A stretch of 64,000 bases of DNA from Mangifera indica (lineage: Eukaryota; Streptophyta; Magnoliopsida; Sapindales; Anacardiaceae). The notes beneath the pieces were generated by a model, which saw nothing but the letters and a program-made list of their open reading frames with translations, was not told the origin of the DNA and made no database searches. Position 1 is the stretch's first letter. Every line of letters starts with the position of its first letter. The DNA lies in the NCBI RefSeq assembly GCF_011075055.1, contig NC_058137.1:17283463-17347462 (forward strand), in the 5' to 3' direction. Position numbers and translations under genes: made by a program. Of this stretch, positions 23,054 to 36,106 are shown one piece after another.

Positions 23054-24965
23054 TCATGATGAAACGATTTCTGCAATATCAACCATAGACTTCAAATGTA
23101 GACTGACCCTCTTAATTTCCAAATAAATCTTATCAGTATCTGGATGAGATATATCCCCTCCTAAGAAAAAATGCATTTTATTATCGATTTCCATCCAGCT
23201 ATAAGCTTGTTGCTTCTTAACTTGTTGGTCTTTCATTAGGATCCTCACTCTAGTAACTTCTCTCCACATTCCAGCTGCCGCATATATGTTGGACAGCATA
23301 ACATAAGGCCCTGAGTTATGAGGATCCAAATCCCTAATTTTCTTGGCTGCTAATTCTGCTAATTCCACATTCAGATACATGTTACAAGCAGCGAGAAGAG
23401 AGCTCCAGACCCCAATATCAGGTTTAAATGGCATAAATTTAATAACCTTACATGCCTTCTCCAACTGCCCAGCTCGACTCAATATATCAACCAAACAAGC
23501 ATAGTGTTCAGACCTGGGGACGATTCCATAATCTTTTACCATCAATTCAAACAAATCTGTGCTCTCTTTCACCTTCCCTGCATGTCCACATGCAGACAAC
23601 AAACTAAGAAAAGTAATCCAATCTGGTTCAAAGTCATTCATAGTCATCTGGCTGAAAAAATTAAGAGCTTTCTCATAGAGTCCGTGCTGTGCAAATGCTG
23701 CAATAATACTATTCCACGAAACAATATCTGGAGTGTGTATTTGTCTAAAAGCTGACTCAGACTCAAGGATACAACCACATTTGCTGTACATCATAATCAA
23801 AGCATTACATACAGACACATTTGTAACAAACCCATTTCTTATGACAACTACATGAGTTTGTCTCCCTTCTTTAAGAGATGCAAAAGCAGAACAGGCAGTG
23901 AATACTGAAACAAGGGTTGCCTGATCTGGTTGCAGGCCCATCCCAAGCATCTTTGAATATAAGCTCAATGCTTTCTCACCAGCACCATTTTGTGCATACC
24001 CTGCATATTGTAAAAGGAAACAGCTAAGCGTATCAAATATCAAAACCCTGGAGTAATACAAAAAGATTAGAATATCACAGAACAAGAGTTAGTTTCAAGA
24101 TATTTGCAGTTAATATAACAAAAGGTGCAAACCATGCATGAGTAAAACTGAGCATACCGTTTATCATTGCGTTAAAAGACACAAGATCTTTATTCTGGAT
24201 TCTTTCAAACAAAAGTCTAGCATTTTCCACCATCCCCTCCTTACAGTACCCCATAATCACAGCCGTAACCACTATAACATTTTTATTGCTCTCTGGCATC
24301 CCTTCAAACAATTCTCTAGCTTCCTGAAACCTGCCATTCTCCACATATCCGCTAATCATCACATTCCAAGAAACAGAATTTTTACACTGCATTTGATCAA
24401 ACAATTCCCTTGCCTTATCAACCTCCCCTATCTTCATATACCCATCAATCATTGCAGTGTAAGAAATAACATTCTTCCTAAGCATTTCTTCAAAGAGCCG
24501 ACTAGCTTCCTCTATGCGACCATATTTTACAAAACCTGATATCATTGCATTATATGAGGCGGTATTTTTCTTGGGCATGGCTCGAAAGTAGTCAAGAGCC
24601 TCGTCAATCCTCTCATTCTCAATGCAGCCAGCGATCATGCTATTCCAGGAGACTATATTCTTCACTGGCATTATTTGAAACAAATTTTTGGATTCTTGGA
24701 GAAGCCCATTCTGCCAGTGGGCAGTGATAATAGCATTCCATGAGACAACGTCTTTCGTTGTCATTTTATCGAACAGTTTGCGAGCGGCTTGTAAATTACC
24801 CACACGTGACAGCTCGCCGATTTTGACATTGCTTGCATATAACTCTTGGGATAAAAAGGGCTTCCTTAATATGGCGGCGGACTGATGGGCTGAGCCGATT
24901 TGAAGTGTAGAGGTAGAGGAGGGTAATAAAATGCGTTGGAGACATATTCGATGGAAGTAACACAT
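23054..24965 (-). CDS. Pentatricopeptide repeat protein, PLS subfamily, E class
   Basis: PPR proteins of this class bind organellar RNA one base per repeat and usually direct C-to-U editing or processing. Two exons are inferred: 24158-24965 and 23054-24000, joined across a 157-bp GT-AG intron (24001-24157). Splicing joins NAMING to YAQNG, restoring a perfect PPR motif and giving 584 residues. The N terminus (about 40 residues; MCYFHRICLQRILLP and many R, S and L) looks like a mitochondrial or plastid presequence. Repeats run from about residue 45 with DVVSWNAII, NIVSWNSMIAG, NVISYTAMIDGY and NSVSWNVMISGY. The C terminus shows the E motifs (SWMEIDNKMHFF, ISHPDTDKIY) and ends without a DYW deaminase domain, so editing would need a partner in trans. 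The RNA target cannot be told. Confidence 0.9.
24001..24157 (-). other. Intron of the PPR gene
   Basis: On the minus strand the intron starts GTATGCTCAG and ends TTTACAATATGCAG. Without splicing the frame runs on into a non-PPR tail and stops. Most plant PPR genes lack introns, so its presence inside a repeat is worth confirming with RNA data. Confidence 0.8.
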
Positions 24966-25169
24966 AGACTGTATCCAAAATTAAATTTTATAACAAGAGA
25001 AGTGCACTAGAATTAGATAGCTCTGCTGCACCCGAATTCTTTTCCATACACATATTCATTAAATATATCAAACGTCCGCCCTCTTATATTAGCTTCTTTA
25101 ATTCCCTTCTGTACTTCATATCTTTAAAATACTCTAGTTCAACATTGCGATAAACCAATATTTTCATAA
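24966..25169. promoter_or_regulatory. Upstream region of the PPR gene
   Basis: This short AT-rich gap lies between the PPR start codon and the left end of the nested MULE at 25170. The promoter must lie here or within the transposon; no clear TATA box is distinguished. Confidence 0.35.
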
Positions 25170-25464
25170 GGGTTTTTACATGAGTGTCCTAAATATTATA
25201 GGTTTAAACAGAATTTTCCAATTATGTAAAAATGCCCCATTAACATGAAATGGCTGAAATGTCTTTATATATAAACAAAATAAATTCATATTCCCACCCA
25301 TATTTTTCCTGAATTCATTGTTCCAAAATTTGGAGAAAACCCAAGGCTTTCACAAGGCTTCGATGACAGCTCAAAACATCGGCTTTTCTTCGACATTTTT
25401 GTAGTTTTTCAGTGACTAAAATAGCAAACAAGGTGAGAACATCGTCTCCTTATCTTGGTTTTTT

Positions 25465-26325
25465 CATATTCTAGGGTTTTTCGATGACGAAAATAGCAAA
25501 GAAGATGTCATTTTCGAATTTTATGCCCTTTTTTTTATATTCTAGGGTTTTTTTATGTGTAGTTTTCAAATTTTAGGTATGTTTGCAATTTTTCTCTTTT
25601 TTGGGTTTTTTGATGTGTAATTTTTAAATTTCATATTTATTTTTTTATCATTCTTAGGTTTTCTACGAGTAGTTTTCAAATTTTAGATTAGTTTTTCGGT
25701 TTTTGTTATTCTAGAGTTTTTCGATATGTAGTTTTCTAATTTCAGGTCTTTTTTTTAATTTTTATCATTCTAGGGTTTTTCAATGTGTAGTTTTCGAATT
25801 TCAGGTTTGTTTTTCAGTTTTTATCATTCTTGGGTTTTTCGACGTGTAGTTTTCAAATTTTAAATTTGTTTTTATTTTTTCATTCTTGGGTTTTTCAATA
25901 TATAGTTTTCAAATTTTAGTCTATTTTTAGGTTTTTTTTCATTCGAAGATTTTTTAGAAGTGTAGTTTTCAAATTTGAAGTCAATTTTTTTAATTTTTGT
26001 TATTGTAAGATTCTTCGACGTATAATTTCCAAATTTTAGGCCCATTCTTTTATTTTTGTCATTCTTGAGTTTTTTGACATATATTTCTAGAATTTTAGGT
26101 TTGTTTTTTTATTTTTGTTATTTTAGGGTTTTTCAATGTATAGTTTTCGAATTTTCAATATGTTTTTCATTTTTGCCATTCTTGGATTTTTTTACGTGTA
26201 TTTTTTGAACTTTTTATCTGTTTTTCAATTTTTATCATTCTAGAATTTTTCGACATGTAGTTTTTGAATTTCTAGTCAATTTTTTTATTTTTATCATTCC
26301 TCAATTTTTCGACGTGCAGTTATTG
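25465..26325 (+). repeat. Tandem array of about fifteen 58-bp units
   Basis: Units are marked by a GGGTTTTTCGACGTGTAG-like phrase followed by TTTTCAAATTTTAGG and a TTTTTATCATTCT stretch. Copies begin near 25483, 25547, 25606, 25657, 25717, 25773, 25832, 25889, 25948, 26010, 26068, 26127, 26185, 26244 and 26302. The last unit runs into TTATAG, which looks like a splice acceptor just before the DUF1985 frame, so the array may have expanded within a 5' intron. Confidence 0.85.
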
Positions 26326-27300
26326 AATTTTATAGGAGTTTCCCAAAAAAGAAAACATAAAGTCTCTAGTGGTGAATTGAGAATTTTGGACGAGGCACAA
26401 CACTTTTGGGCAAAGGTGACTTCGTGTGTACAATTAAATACAATGTCTAAGATTAAATCTACATTGACACAAACACAGTTGTGGTTGTTTGAAAGGATAT
26501 GTTTTGGACTTTATTTTGAATACCAGATACAAGATTTAGCGAAGAGTTGGTACCCTCATTCACGTTACAACAATTGTATCAGGGTTTAGGGAGACATGAG
26601 TTTTGGTTTAGGATTAATGGGATTAACGTGAGGTTCAGCCATTCGAGTTTGCACTTATGATCGAGCTACCATTCAGTTAGATCACTATTGTTTCATCATA
26701 TTTCTGTGAGATTTTAGAGATATGATTCAGGAGATCTATTTTCAGGGATGTTAGAAGGTGCAATATCATGATTTGGAGCTAGTTTTCTCAACAAATCTAT
26801 GAGGAGATGACAATATCAAGTTGTCAAAATGGCCTTATTGTATTGCCTTCATATGGTGTTATTAGGGAATGATAGACAAAAGAAGGTATCTACAAAGTAT
26901 CTCCAGTTAGTCAATCACTTTGACAGTTTCAGTTAATACCTGTAGGATGTTTAGATATGGGATATGACATACGAGTCGATGTCCAAGGTGAGTGAAAGGA
27001 TCTGCTCCAATCGTATGATAAATATCCATAAATATGATATATTTGGGTTCTCGCTCGTATTCCAAGGAAGTGTGTATTTGTTAATTATATATGTTAATTG
27101 TTAAATAAAAAAATTATTAATGAAATTTAAACATTGATGTTTACATTACAGTTTTGGGTCACAAGATGATCGACACCCTATATAATTGGGTGGACTCGAT
27201 TGTTATTGATACGCCAAAATGAATGTTCAAGTGGCATAAAAGAGATATTCCTGGATTGAGTCATATAGGAATTATATTCACTGATGATAAGGTATGTAAT
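26326..27300 (+). pseudogene. DUF1985 (Ulp1-associated) gene remnant
   Basis: The frame at 26314-26589 contains SKIKSTLTQTQLWLFERICFG, which aligns by eye with KEIRNTLTHAQKELFKTCYFG in the MULE 1 gene at 44531. After a frameshift near 26540 the phrase FWFRINGINVRF matches LWFRLTGVNCKF of the same protein. Farther on (about 26820-27070) fragments such as VLLGNDRQKK and IFGFSLVFQ match the later part of DUF1985. Stops and shifts are frequent. The domain is known mainly from Ulp1-carrying plant MULEs. No C48 protease part is left before gypsy 2 interrupts. Confidence 0.72.
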
Positions 27301-27483
27301 TGTTAATTGTGTAATTGATTGATTAATTGATTAATTCAAATATGTCTAATTATATATTTGAATGAGTTAAAATTAGCATATCTAATGCCTGGTGAAAGTT
27401 ACTATAGTGTCTCATGCACATGTCAATTGGTCTATTAAGGTATCTGACTGGGACACCCTAATCACATGAAGAATTCTCTGATA

Positions 27484-28975
27484 GTAGTTCCTTCATTTAC
27501 CACATAAGCTGATTGGAACTACTAATAAACCATCCGAAGATAGCCCTTACCTCGGGTACATATGTGATGCATCTTGCTAATCACATGAGGAATATCTAAA
27601 AGTCATATCCTTATCATACATACTTGAACTGTACTGGGTGGCTATATACCTTGGCATCGAGTGTATGATGCATCTCATGGGTATCCAACTCTATTATTCT
27701 CACAAATATCGTCACTTACACATATAGTTAGTGATTTTCTAGTTGTATGACACTAGCTTTAAGGTTGCTAACTTTTTTACTAGAATTTGACTTGATCTAA
27801 GTTCATGTCATTATCCACATAAACATGTACCCTATCTATATCTTTATCAAATTCTTTATCCTCTATTAACTCATTACTCTTCTTATATAACTTTCATCCT
27901 TTTATGCACATAGTCTAGGGGTATATTCATTTTTTGACTTTGTCTAAGGGTACATGATTGTGAGCTTCTCAACCTACACCCATGTGTCTCTTGAACCATA
28001 AACATAGGTATGTGACATTTAGCATACAATCGTGTATAAAGCAGATACACTTATAGAGTTAACTTGGACACACTCTCGTGTACTTGGATCCACGTGTCCT
28101 CTAACATACATCACCCATTTTTGGAAAGCTATACACGGGCGTGTGTCTCATACCACACGACCGTACATTTCTCCTCTTTGAATAAGTGTGGGATCCTCGA
28201 GTTTTCAAAATTCTAGAACGACATATAGGCATGTATGAGGCCATACACGATCATGTGTTATGATCTAGAAATCACACCCTAGGATTTTTACACCTTTTTT
28301 ATTACGATCTCAGTGATACACACACAAACAGTACACAACAATAGTCTTTAAGCATCCTAGGCATTATTTTTACTATATTTTTTAACCATAACACAGACAC
28401 AAAATCTCATCAAATCTAAAAACAAGATTTTTCAAGCCAAAACATATTTATTATACAATTCAAAAACTAAGCATGCTTATAACTTGTTTTATTCATAATC
28501 ACATCTAAATCACCCTAGATTATGTATTTAATAGAAAAAGGCATAGTAAAAATCGTGATCAAGCAAGGGAAGCCATTCCACTTATTTAGATTCCGCCAAT
28601 AAAGTCTCCCTTGCACGACAATTATAATTTTGGTGATCGGTGGTGACTCTTCAGGCAACCATAGACTCCTCTCTCACATTTTCTCACTTTTAAACAGCTA
28701 AGAAGCAAAATGAATGTAGAAAATTAGGATTGATCGCATTTTATTTTTATCTCTAGGATACAATATACAAGCGTATACTGACCATACATGGTCTTATGTC
28801 TAGTTACACAACTAAGGTAACTTTATGTTTTATCGCGATAACAATCTGATCCACTTATTGACTTTTGCTGACTATACGCGATCATGTATACCTCCATACA
28901 TAGGTGTGTACCCTTGAATTCACTAATCATCATATTTAAAAACTAAGAAAGACTTAAATGCCTTTGGGTGCTGCA
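27484..28975 (-). repeat. 3' LTR of gypsy 2
   Basis: This 1.5-kb segment matches the 5' LTR in 33826-33990 and 36246-37600. It contains many short phrases resembling CATACACG-GTCGTGTA, giving it local inverted symmetry. Its inner end (CTGCA at 28975) touches a polypurine tract. The outer end is truncated or rearranged. Confidence 0.8.
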
Positions 28976-28986
28976 ATCCTCCTTCT
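28976..28986 (-). promoter_or_regulatory. Polypurine tract of gypsy 2
   Basis: On the minus strand AGAAGGAGGAT lies directly before the 3' LTR, the expected site for priming plus-strand synthesis. Confidence 0.7.
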
Positions 28987-29111
28987 AATATGAATTTCAT
29001 CCTCGAAATTTACTTGAACAGATATAGGAATCTCTATTGCATATCATACTCAATCTCTCATGTAACCTTCTTAACTCGGTGATTCCTTTAAAAAACTTTT
29101 ACCGAGGGAAT

Positions 29112-29417
29112 CTACTTACGTTTGAGCTCCTTAACTCCCTTGTCTAGTATCCAAATCGGCCACTCTTCGTAAATCAGATTGCCCTCAAGCTTGACATCCT
29201 TAACACTGAGCACATGGATGGCATTACTGATACACTTGTGTAACAGCGATACATGGAACATGTTATAAATATGATCCATGCTTGTTGGTAGCACAAGCTG
29301 ATGGGCAACCTTACGTAAGTGCTTTAATACCTCAAAGGGTCCTATAAATCTCAATGCTAACTTGTTTTTCTTACCCAATCTCATAACATGCCTATAAGGG
29401 GCTACTTTGACGAACAC
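29112..29417 (-). pseudogene. Gypsy 2 integrase C-terminal region
   Basis: The 101-residue frame reads as the end of a gypsy integrase: KVAPYRHVMRLGKKNKLALRF, then IGPFEVL, DHIYNMFHVSLLHKC and an IWILDKGVKELK tail. This part is thought to bind DNA or chromatin. It is open here but separated from the core by stops. Confidence 0.82.
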
Positions 29418-29838
29418 CTTATCACCTACCTAAAACTCAAGATCACGTCCCTCTAATTTGCATAACTTTTCTAACGGTCTTAAGCTTGTCTCATTCTCTC
29501 TTTGATTATTCTCACAACCTCAATCATTTCTGGGTTAGCTCATGTCCCAATGATTGAGCTAAGACATCTTTTTGTCTTATCTCATCCTAATGTAATGGTG
29601 ATCTACATCTTTTGTCATATAGAGCCTCAAAATGAGCTATCTTAATGGTTGTCTGGTAATTATTATTGTAAACAAACTCCATCAATGGCAACACATCTAT
29701 CTAACTCATTTCTCTATCTAGACAATAAGCGTTCAACATGTCTTCGATCACCTAGTTGACTTTCTCAATCTATCCATCAGTTTGGGGATGATATGTTATG
29801 TTGAATGTCAATCTCATACCCAAGGACTTTTACGTACT

Positions 29839-30051
29839 CTACCAAAATGTTGAGACAAATTTGGTATCTTGATTTGATACTATCGTTTTAGGTATTTCAT
29901 GAAGTCTAATAATCTCTTTCACATAGATTTGACCCAACTGATCTGTACTCGTGGTGTCTCTAACGACTATGAAATATACCGACTTGGTCAACTGATAAAC
30001 TATGACCCATAATGCATTATAGCCACCTCTGACCCTCGACAATCTAGCCAT
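29839..30051 (-). pseudogene. Gypsy 2 integrase core remnant
   Basis: The frame contains ALWVIVYQLTKS where active integrases have WVIVDRLTKSAHF, so the first catalytic aspartate has become tyrosine. It also has IVSNQDTKF in place of IVSDRDPRF, where the second has become asparagine. Two of the three catalytic residues are gone. Confidence 0.8.
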
Positions 30052-30811
30052 GAAATCTATCGATATGTATTCCCACTTCCACTTAGGAATAGCAAAGGGC
30101 TACAAAAGTCCAGATGACTTCTGATGTTCAGTCTAAACTTGCTAACACACAAAACACTTAGCCACAAAGTTTGCAATGTCTTTCTTTATTCTTTACCACC
30201 AAATCATCTTTCTTACATCCTAATACATTTTTACACTCCTAAGATGGGTCGTGTAGAGGAAATTGTGTTCCTCTGCTAAGATCTTATCTCTCAAACTTTG
30301 CTCTTAGAGAACACATATTCTTCCTCAAAATCTCATAATGTCTTCTACCATACTGAACTCAATCTTAACATTTCCAATCATCTTCTATCTAATTTGTAGA
30401 AATTTCTCATCTGAATTTTATACTACATAGATCTCATCCAAAAAGATCGACTAGATCTAGAAACTTGTCAATTACCCAGTAATAATCTTAATCTGCTCTT
30501 TCCAACTTTTGATGTAATTCATAGTGAACGATAATCTGTAATAGGAACACATTCCTACTAAAGGCATCTATAACTATATTGGTTTTACTGATGTGGTATT
30601 TAATCTCACAGTCATAGTTCTTCACCAACTCCAAACACCATCTTTATCTTATATTCAGTTCTTTTTTAGTGAAGAAATATTTGAGGCTTTTGTGATCCAT
30701 ATAGATGTTACTCTCCACCCCATATAGGTATTGTTGCCAAATCTTAAGTACAAACACCATTACTGCTAACTCAAGATCAGGAGTAGGATATCTGGTCTCA
30801 TACTCTTTTAA

Positions 30812-31078
30812 CTAACGGGAAACATGAGCTATCACCTTCCCTTTTTGCATCAGTACTATTCCTAAACCCTGATGTGAGGCATTTGTGTATAAATCATAGT
30901 CCTTGCCCTCATCTACCAAGGTAAATATAGGAGCTAAGGTCAATCTCTTTTTCAATTTTTGGAAACTATGTTCACAATCCTCTAACCATCTGAAAGGAAT
31001 CTCTATGTGTGTTAACTCTGTGAGGGGTCGAGTTAACTTGGCAAATTCTTTAACAAAGCGTTTGTAGTAGCTTGCCAA
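30812..31078 (-). pseudogene. Gypsy 2 RT connection and RNase H start
   Basis: The frame runs from SYYKRFVKEFAKLTRPLTEL through FQKLKKRLTLAPI to YDLYTNASHQGLG. The family has YTDAS, so the RNase H catalytic aspartate has become asparagine. RT sequence continues upstream (31080-31680) in broken frames. Confidence 0.82.
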
Positions 31079-31679
31079 TCCTATGAAACTTCTTACCTTC
31101 TCAATTGTCTTCGGCCTTTACTACTCTAATTTTGCCTTGAGTTTTTTAGGGTTCATTGATATGTCATCTGTTGAAACCATATGACCTAAAAATGCCACTT
31201 TATCTAGCCAAAATTCATATTTAAAGAACTTTGCAAACAATTGCCTCTCTCTCAGTCTCTAAAACACAAATCTCAAGTGCTACTCATACTCCTTTTAAGT
31301 TCTGAAGTAGACCAAGATGTCTTTGATGAACACCACCAAGACCTTATCCAAATAATCCTAGAACACCTTGTTCATGAAGGCCATAAATACTATCGAGGTA
31401 TTGGTTAATGTGATACTCTACTACTCTGACTTGGTAATACCCTGACCTCATATCCATTTTAGAAAACACTGAAACATTCTTAAGCTGATCAAATTAATCA
31501 TCAATTCTCAGGATTGGGTACTTATTCTTCACTGTAGCTTTATTCAACTCCTTATAGTTAATGCACATCTTCATCGATCTATCTTTTTTCCTTACAAAGA
31601 AGATTGGTGTACCTCATGATAAGTGATTCGGTCTGATGAAGCCACAATCTAGTAACTTGTATAATGGTTTCTTCAGTTT

Positions 31680-31937
31680 CTACAATTTGATTAGGGTCAT
31701 TCTATAGGAAGCTTTAGAAATTGGTGTTGTTCTTGGGGCTAACTCAATGTTAAACTCTATCTCCCTTTCTGATGCTAACCTTGGAAGGCTATCAAAGAAT
31801 ACATCTAAAAACCCTTGCACCAATAAAGTATCTTTTATATCTAAAACTATGTCTGTTGATTTCTGAACCACGTGCACCAAATATGTCATACATTTTTTAC
31901 TTAGCATCTTATTAGCCTTAATGCTGTTAATCATCAT
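31680..31937 (-). pseudogene. Gypsy 2 protease-RT linker
   Basis: The frame ends with LASEREIEFNIELAPRTTP and ISKASYRMT, the conserved entry into gypsy RT. Upstream it covers the end of the protease region. No intact protease active site is visible. Confidence 0.75.
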
Positions 31938-32439
31938 GCTAAGTATTCAACCCTCCCCAAATGTGAACTAGTCACCATCATCCATATTGAATCTAACTTT
32001 CTTTTTCTTGAAGTCTTTTTATAACTTTGTATTAGCTAAGGAAATCCATGCCTAATATCACATCAAAGTTTAACGTGTCTATGATTATTAGGTTTACAGC
32101 CATTGCATGGTTTCTCTAGAAGATTATCTCCTTTAGTAACATTAGACTACTATGAGCCTGATCTCTATCCGGCATCTCTATTTTGATCTAGGGAATAACT
32201 GAAAGCTTTAGTCCTAATCTCTCAACTATGTCTTTAACAAGAAAACAATGCATGTCATCGAAGTCAATTAAAGCAAATAAAGGACAAGTATGAAATAGTA
32301 ACTGACCCGTCACAGCTATAGAGCTAGCATCCTCTTAAGTTTGAGTAGCTTTGAATATAAAGGCCTATTCACCCTCAACTGTCTACTCTGTTAAGGTTAG
32401 CATTACTATTAGGGTTATGCATTACTTGACAAAGTATCC

Positions 32440-32908
32440 TAGCTGCTTAAATCTATAGCACACCCGTTGTCTAGCCAAACATTTATCGATGTGCCTCTGT
32501 CATATCTATAACATGCAAAGGAATCATCATGTCTAGGCTACTCATATTTTCTCTGTTTTTTACCCTTCTAATTCTTCTTATTCTTAGGCTGGAAGGGTTT
32601 TTTGCCTCTGATGTCTCTGTTAAGACCATCACTGTTACCTCCATCTCAATTGCCACTAATAGTCAGTTAACTTTGCCTTTACACCTAGGTCGGTGATATA
32701 GGCTCCTCTGACAACTCTCTATCCTTATCATGCATTGTCTTATGGCCTCAAATCTTAAGGCTTGATCGAAGGCCTTTGAAAAAGTCTTGGGAGGATTATA
32801 TCCTATCATCACATATTTGGCTATATCTAGCCTTAACCTCCATGAACATATCCAGCTTATCTCTCTCAAACTAGTCATGTCAAGAGCATACTTAGCCAAC
32901 GAGTTCAA
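32440..32908 (-). pseudogene. Gypsy 2 gag remnants with damaged zinc knuckle
   Basis: The frame 32663-32908 contains LAKYALDM, LRLDIAKYVMIG and ALRFEAIRQ, characteristic of plant gypsy gag. Farther along, near 32430-32480, the minus strand encodes CYRFKQLGYFVK, a zinc knuckle in which the second cysteine has become phenylalanine and the histidine tyrosine. Confidence 0.78.
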
Positions 32909-33710
32909 CTTAGTTAAAACTCCCTAACCGACATGTTCTTCTACCTTAGATAAAGGAACTCTTAGGCCTTCACATACATGACATCAGCTGAAACATACTT
33001 TCATTTAAGAGTCTATCTGAAATCTACCTATGACATCTATGAAACTTAATAAGTCCCACATAATGTTTACTACCAAACCTTAGCATTATCTTTCAGTAGA
33101 AGACAGGCATACTGGATATTATTAGCATCTATCATCAAGTAGATCCTCATGACATCCTTCATCGTCTTTAGCCATTCTTTAGCTGGCAACCCTCATGGCA
33201 CTACACTACCTTTGAAATCTAGGGTTAATGACAACTAGATAGGTTGTAAATAAGATATGTCTATCCTTTGCTGCTACCTCCAATCTCTGCTTAAGATGCT
33301 TCTGCATTCCTTTATTCTACTGGGAAGGTTTCTCTATTTTTGAATGTTACTCTAGCATCAATAGGGCTTGGGTTGGATGCCTCATACTGGCTGACACATC
33401 TTTGTTCTACCTCAAAACCTCCTCCACAATCTGATGAATAGCAACATTATCAATAGAGGGTATAACTCTTCTCCTGACTAAGGACTTTTAGGGTATCTCT
33501 GATCAATTTCCTAGATTTCCTCATCCTGAAATCATAATAACCTTTATCCATATATAACTTTTAATCTGAAAGTAGGTATATTATACTTATAGCGATAGGT
33601 ATGTGGGAGCGATCAACACTACACAAGGGGCTACTTTCTTACTTAACTCTATATGTATTTTTTTTTTTTTCAAACACAGAACATTTTACCTTTTTAGGTA
33701 TCAAGATCAT

Positions 33711-33722
33711 GCTCTGGTACCA
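33711..33722 (-). promoter_or_regulatory. Primer-binding site of gypsy 2
   Basis: The minus strand reads TGGTACCAGAGC, one base different from the initiator tRNA-Met complement TGGTATCAGAGC. It lies four bases from the LTR border at 33727. It is much better preserved than that of gypsy 1. Confidence 0.85.
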
Positions 33723-33726
33723 TAAA

Positions 33727-36074
33727 TGTAACACTTTTCTCAATATAATACCCCTAATAGGAACATACCAAAAGAGACATACATAATTAGACTATTTAAA
33801 AACTTTAATACATGATCATAAGTATAAAACGTGCTCCTTCTTTTACCACATAAGCTGATCAGAACTGTAGACTAACCATCTAGAGATGGCCCCTATCTCA
33901 AGTACATATGTGGTACATCTCGCTAATCAAGTGAGGAATATCTAAAAGCCACATCCTTATTATGCACACCTGAACTGTATTGGATGGATATGTTATAACA
34001 TCTCTCCTCAGAAGTACTAACCACTGAAGGAGAAATGTTACAAATTAATATCCAGAACATCTATTTTTTTTCTTTTAAAATACTTTAAAATGAACACATC
34101 ACTAAAAGTGTTTAGAAATTATTCTAAGAAAAGTGAAAATTTGGAAGCGAACAAAAGATGAAAGCATCTAAAAACATGGAGTAATCATATACAACTATAC
34201 AATCATCTCAAAAAGGTAAACAATCAACAAGAACATGCGACTATATGTATGTAATATAAACCAGATATAACCTGCACCAACCAGATCTATCTTCGCTGAC
34301 CTGACCCTACCTCGCAGCTACCTCGATCACTTATACTTGTAATCATGAAAAAAAAGGAAGTAAGAGATAAGAACACTCAGTAAGGGGAAAGAATTAAGTA
34401 AACTTTCTCCTTTACTATTCTAACTCACTCTCGGGACTCAATCTCACATCATAACCTCTATGAAAAATCGAGAAGATAATCTAGTTTATTCTTTGCTATT
34501 TGGGTCATATTTTGTCCCATTGGTATCTATTTGATACTTTTTAGAAGTTGTCTATAGAGATTTGGCACTTTTTTAAGCTTGAGCTCTCTTCCTTTCTCTC
34601 ACTACACTATTTTTGAATCTGAATTGAGCTCTACTACGAGCATGTTCTACTGCGAGTGAACCCTACTAGGGGTCTATGTCCTACTACAGACGTGCCCTAC
34701 TGCAAGTGGTGTAGTTTATAGTGCCCTCTCATAGTTCATAGCATGCATGCGTGAAATATATTTTACTAATCTTGCTTCCATCTAAAACTATCCATAACTC
34801 ACCAGATCATACTCTTGGGACAACCCCTGAATATTGAGCCCTAAATTCCTTCTCTTGCTTTTCTTTCTTTTTTTCTTCTTTTCATTTTCTCTCCTTTCTT
34901 TCCTTTCCTTTCTTTTCTTTCTTTCTTCCTTTCCTTTTTCTCCTCCTTTTCTTTCTTTCTTTCTTTCTAAAAACTGAAAAATATTGTTCATGGGACTGTT
35001 TATATGATAGGGCAGCTTTCTTTTTCATACAATTTAATAGTCCCAATGGTTTCTAATTCATACAAGTTATATATCGTTGAAAAGATGATTCAATTTCAAC
35101 AAGCTATAATAACACTCATGATTCACTAGATAAGACAGTCAAAACGTGAGATGAAATCAGTGGTAAAAAAATTGTCTTCACTATTTATTTGGTAAAGTAG
35201 TCATTTTGGTTCATACAATATTTAACAGCTCAAGTGATCTCTAATTCATACAAGCTATATATCATTGGAAAGAGGATTCAAAGATATTTCTAACAAGCTA
35301 TAATAACACTTATGATTCATCAGATAAGGCAGCCAAAATGTGGGATGAATTCAATGGCAAAAAACTATCTTCACTGTTTATTAGTAAGATAGTTTTTTTG
35401 TTCATGCAATTTAATAGACCAAACGGTTTCTAATTCATACAAGTTATATATCATTGAAAAGAGAATTCAAAAATCTTTCTAAAAAGCTATAATAGCACTC
35501 ATAATACATCAGATAATATAGCCAAAATGTGGGACGAATTCAATGGTAAAATTGTAAATATTACCCAACTCTCTGCCATCAACAAAATCACACACATAGA
35601 TACCCCAAATGGCAAAACAACATTTATCAACTTCAAAATCATCATTTATAATATAGATCAAAGGAACCAAAAGCATAAAACATGAAACATATCAAGGATA
35701 ATACCCTTTACCTTGTTTCGAGCCAATATTTGGAAGTTGGTTTCCTCCTCTTTGTTTTGCTTCCTTTATCAGCAAAACCACTTAAATCAACACCAAAACA
35801 CACTAACATATTCATATAACATGCATCCAATATATATAAACATAGGTAAAGGAAAAAGAAGGAGATCTTTTGGTTTCCAAGGTTTCAAAGTGTTTCCTCT
35901 TTTTTCCTACTTTATTTATCTTCCAAAACCCTTCCGAATCATTCACTTTTCTTCAAAAACATAGCTAAAAAAGGAAGAAAACTGTCTTTTTCTGGAAGAG
36001 ACAGGAGAATGATGGAAAAAAGGTAAAAGTTACCTTTTTTTGACTTTTCTCTCTTTATATATATATTTACATAC

Positions 36075-36106
<32 letters not shown>

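Noticed and set aside
24138..24885. Plus-strand frames opposite the PPR gene
   Set aside because: Shadows of the minus-strand PPR coding sequence.
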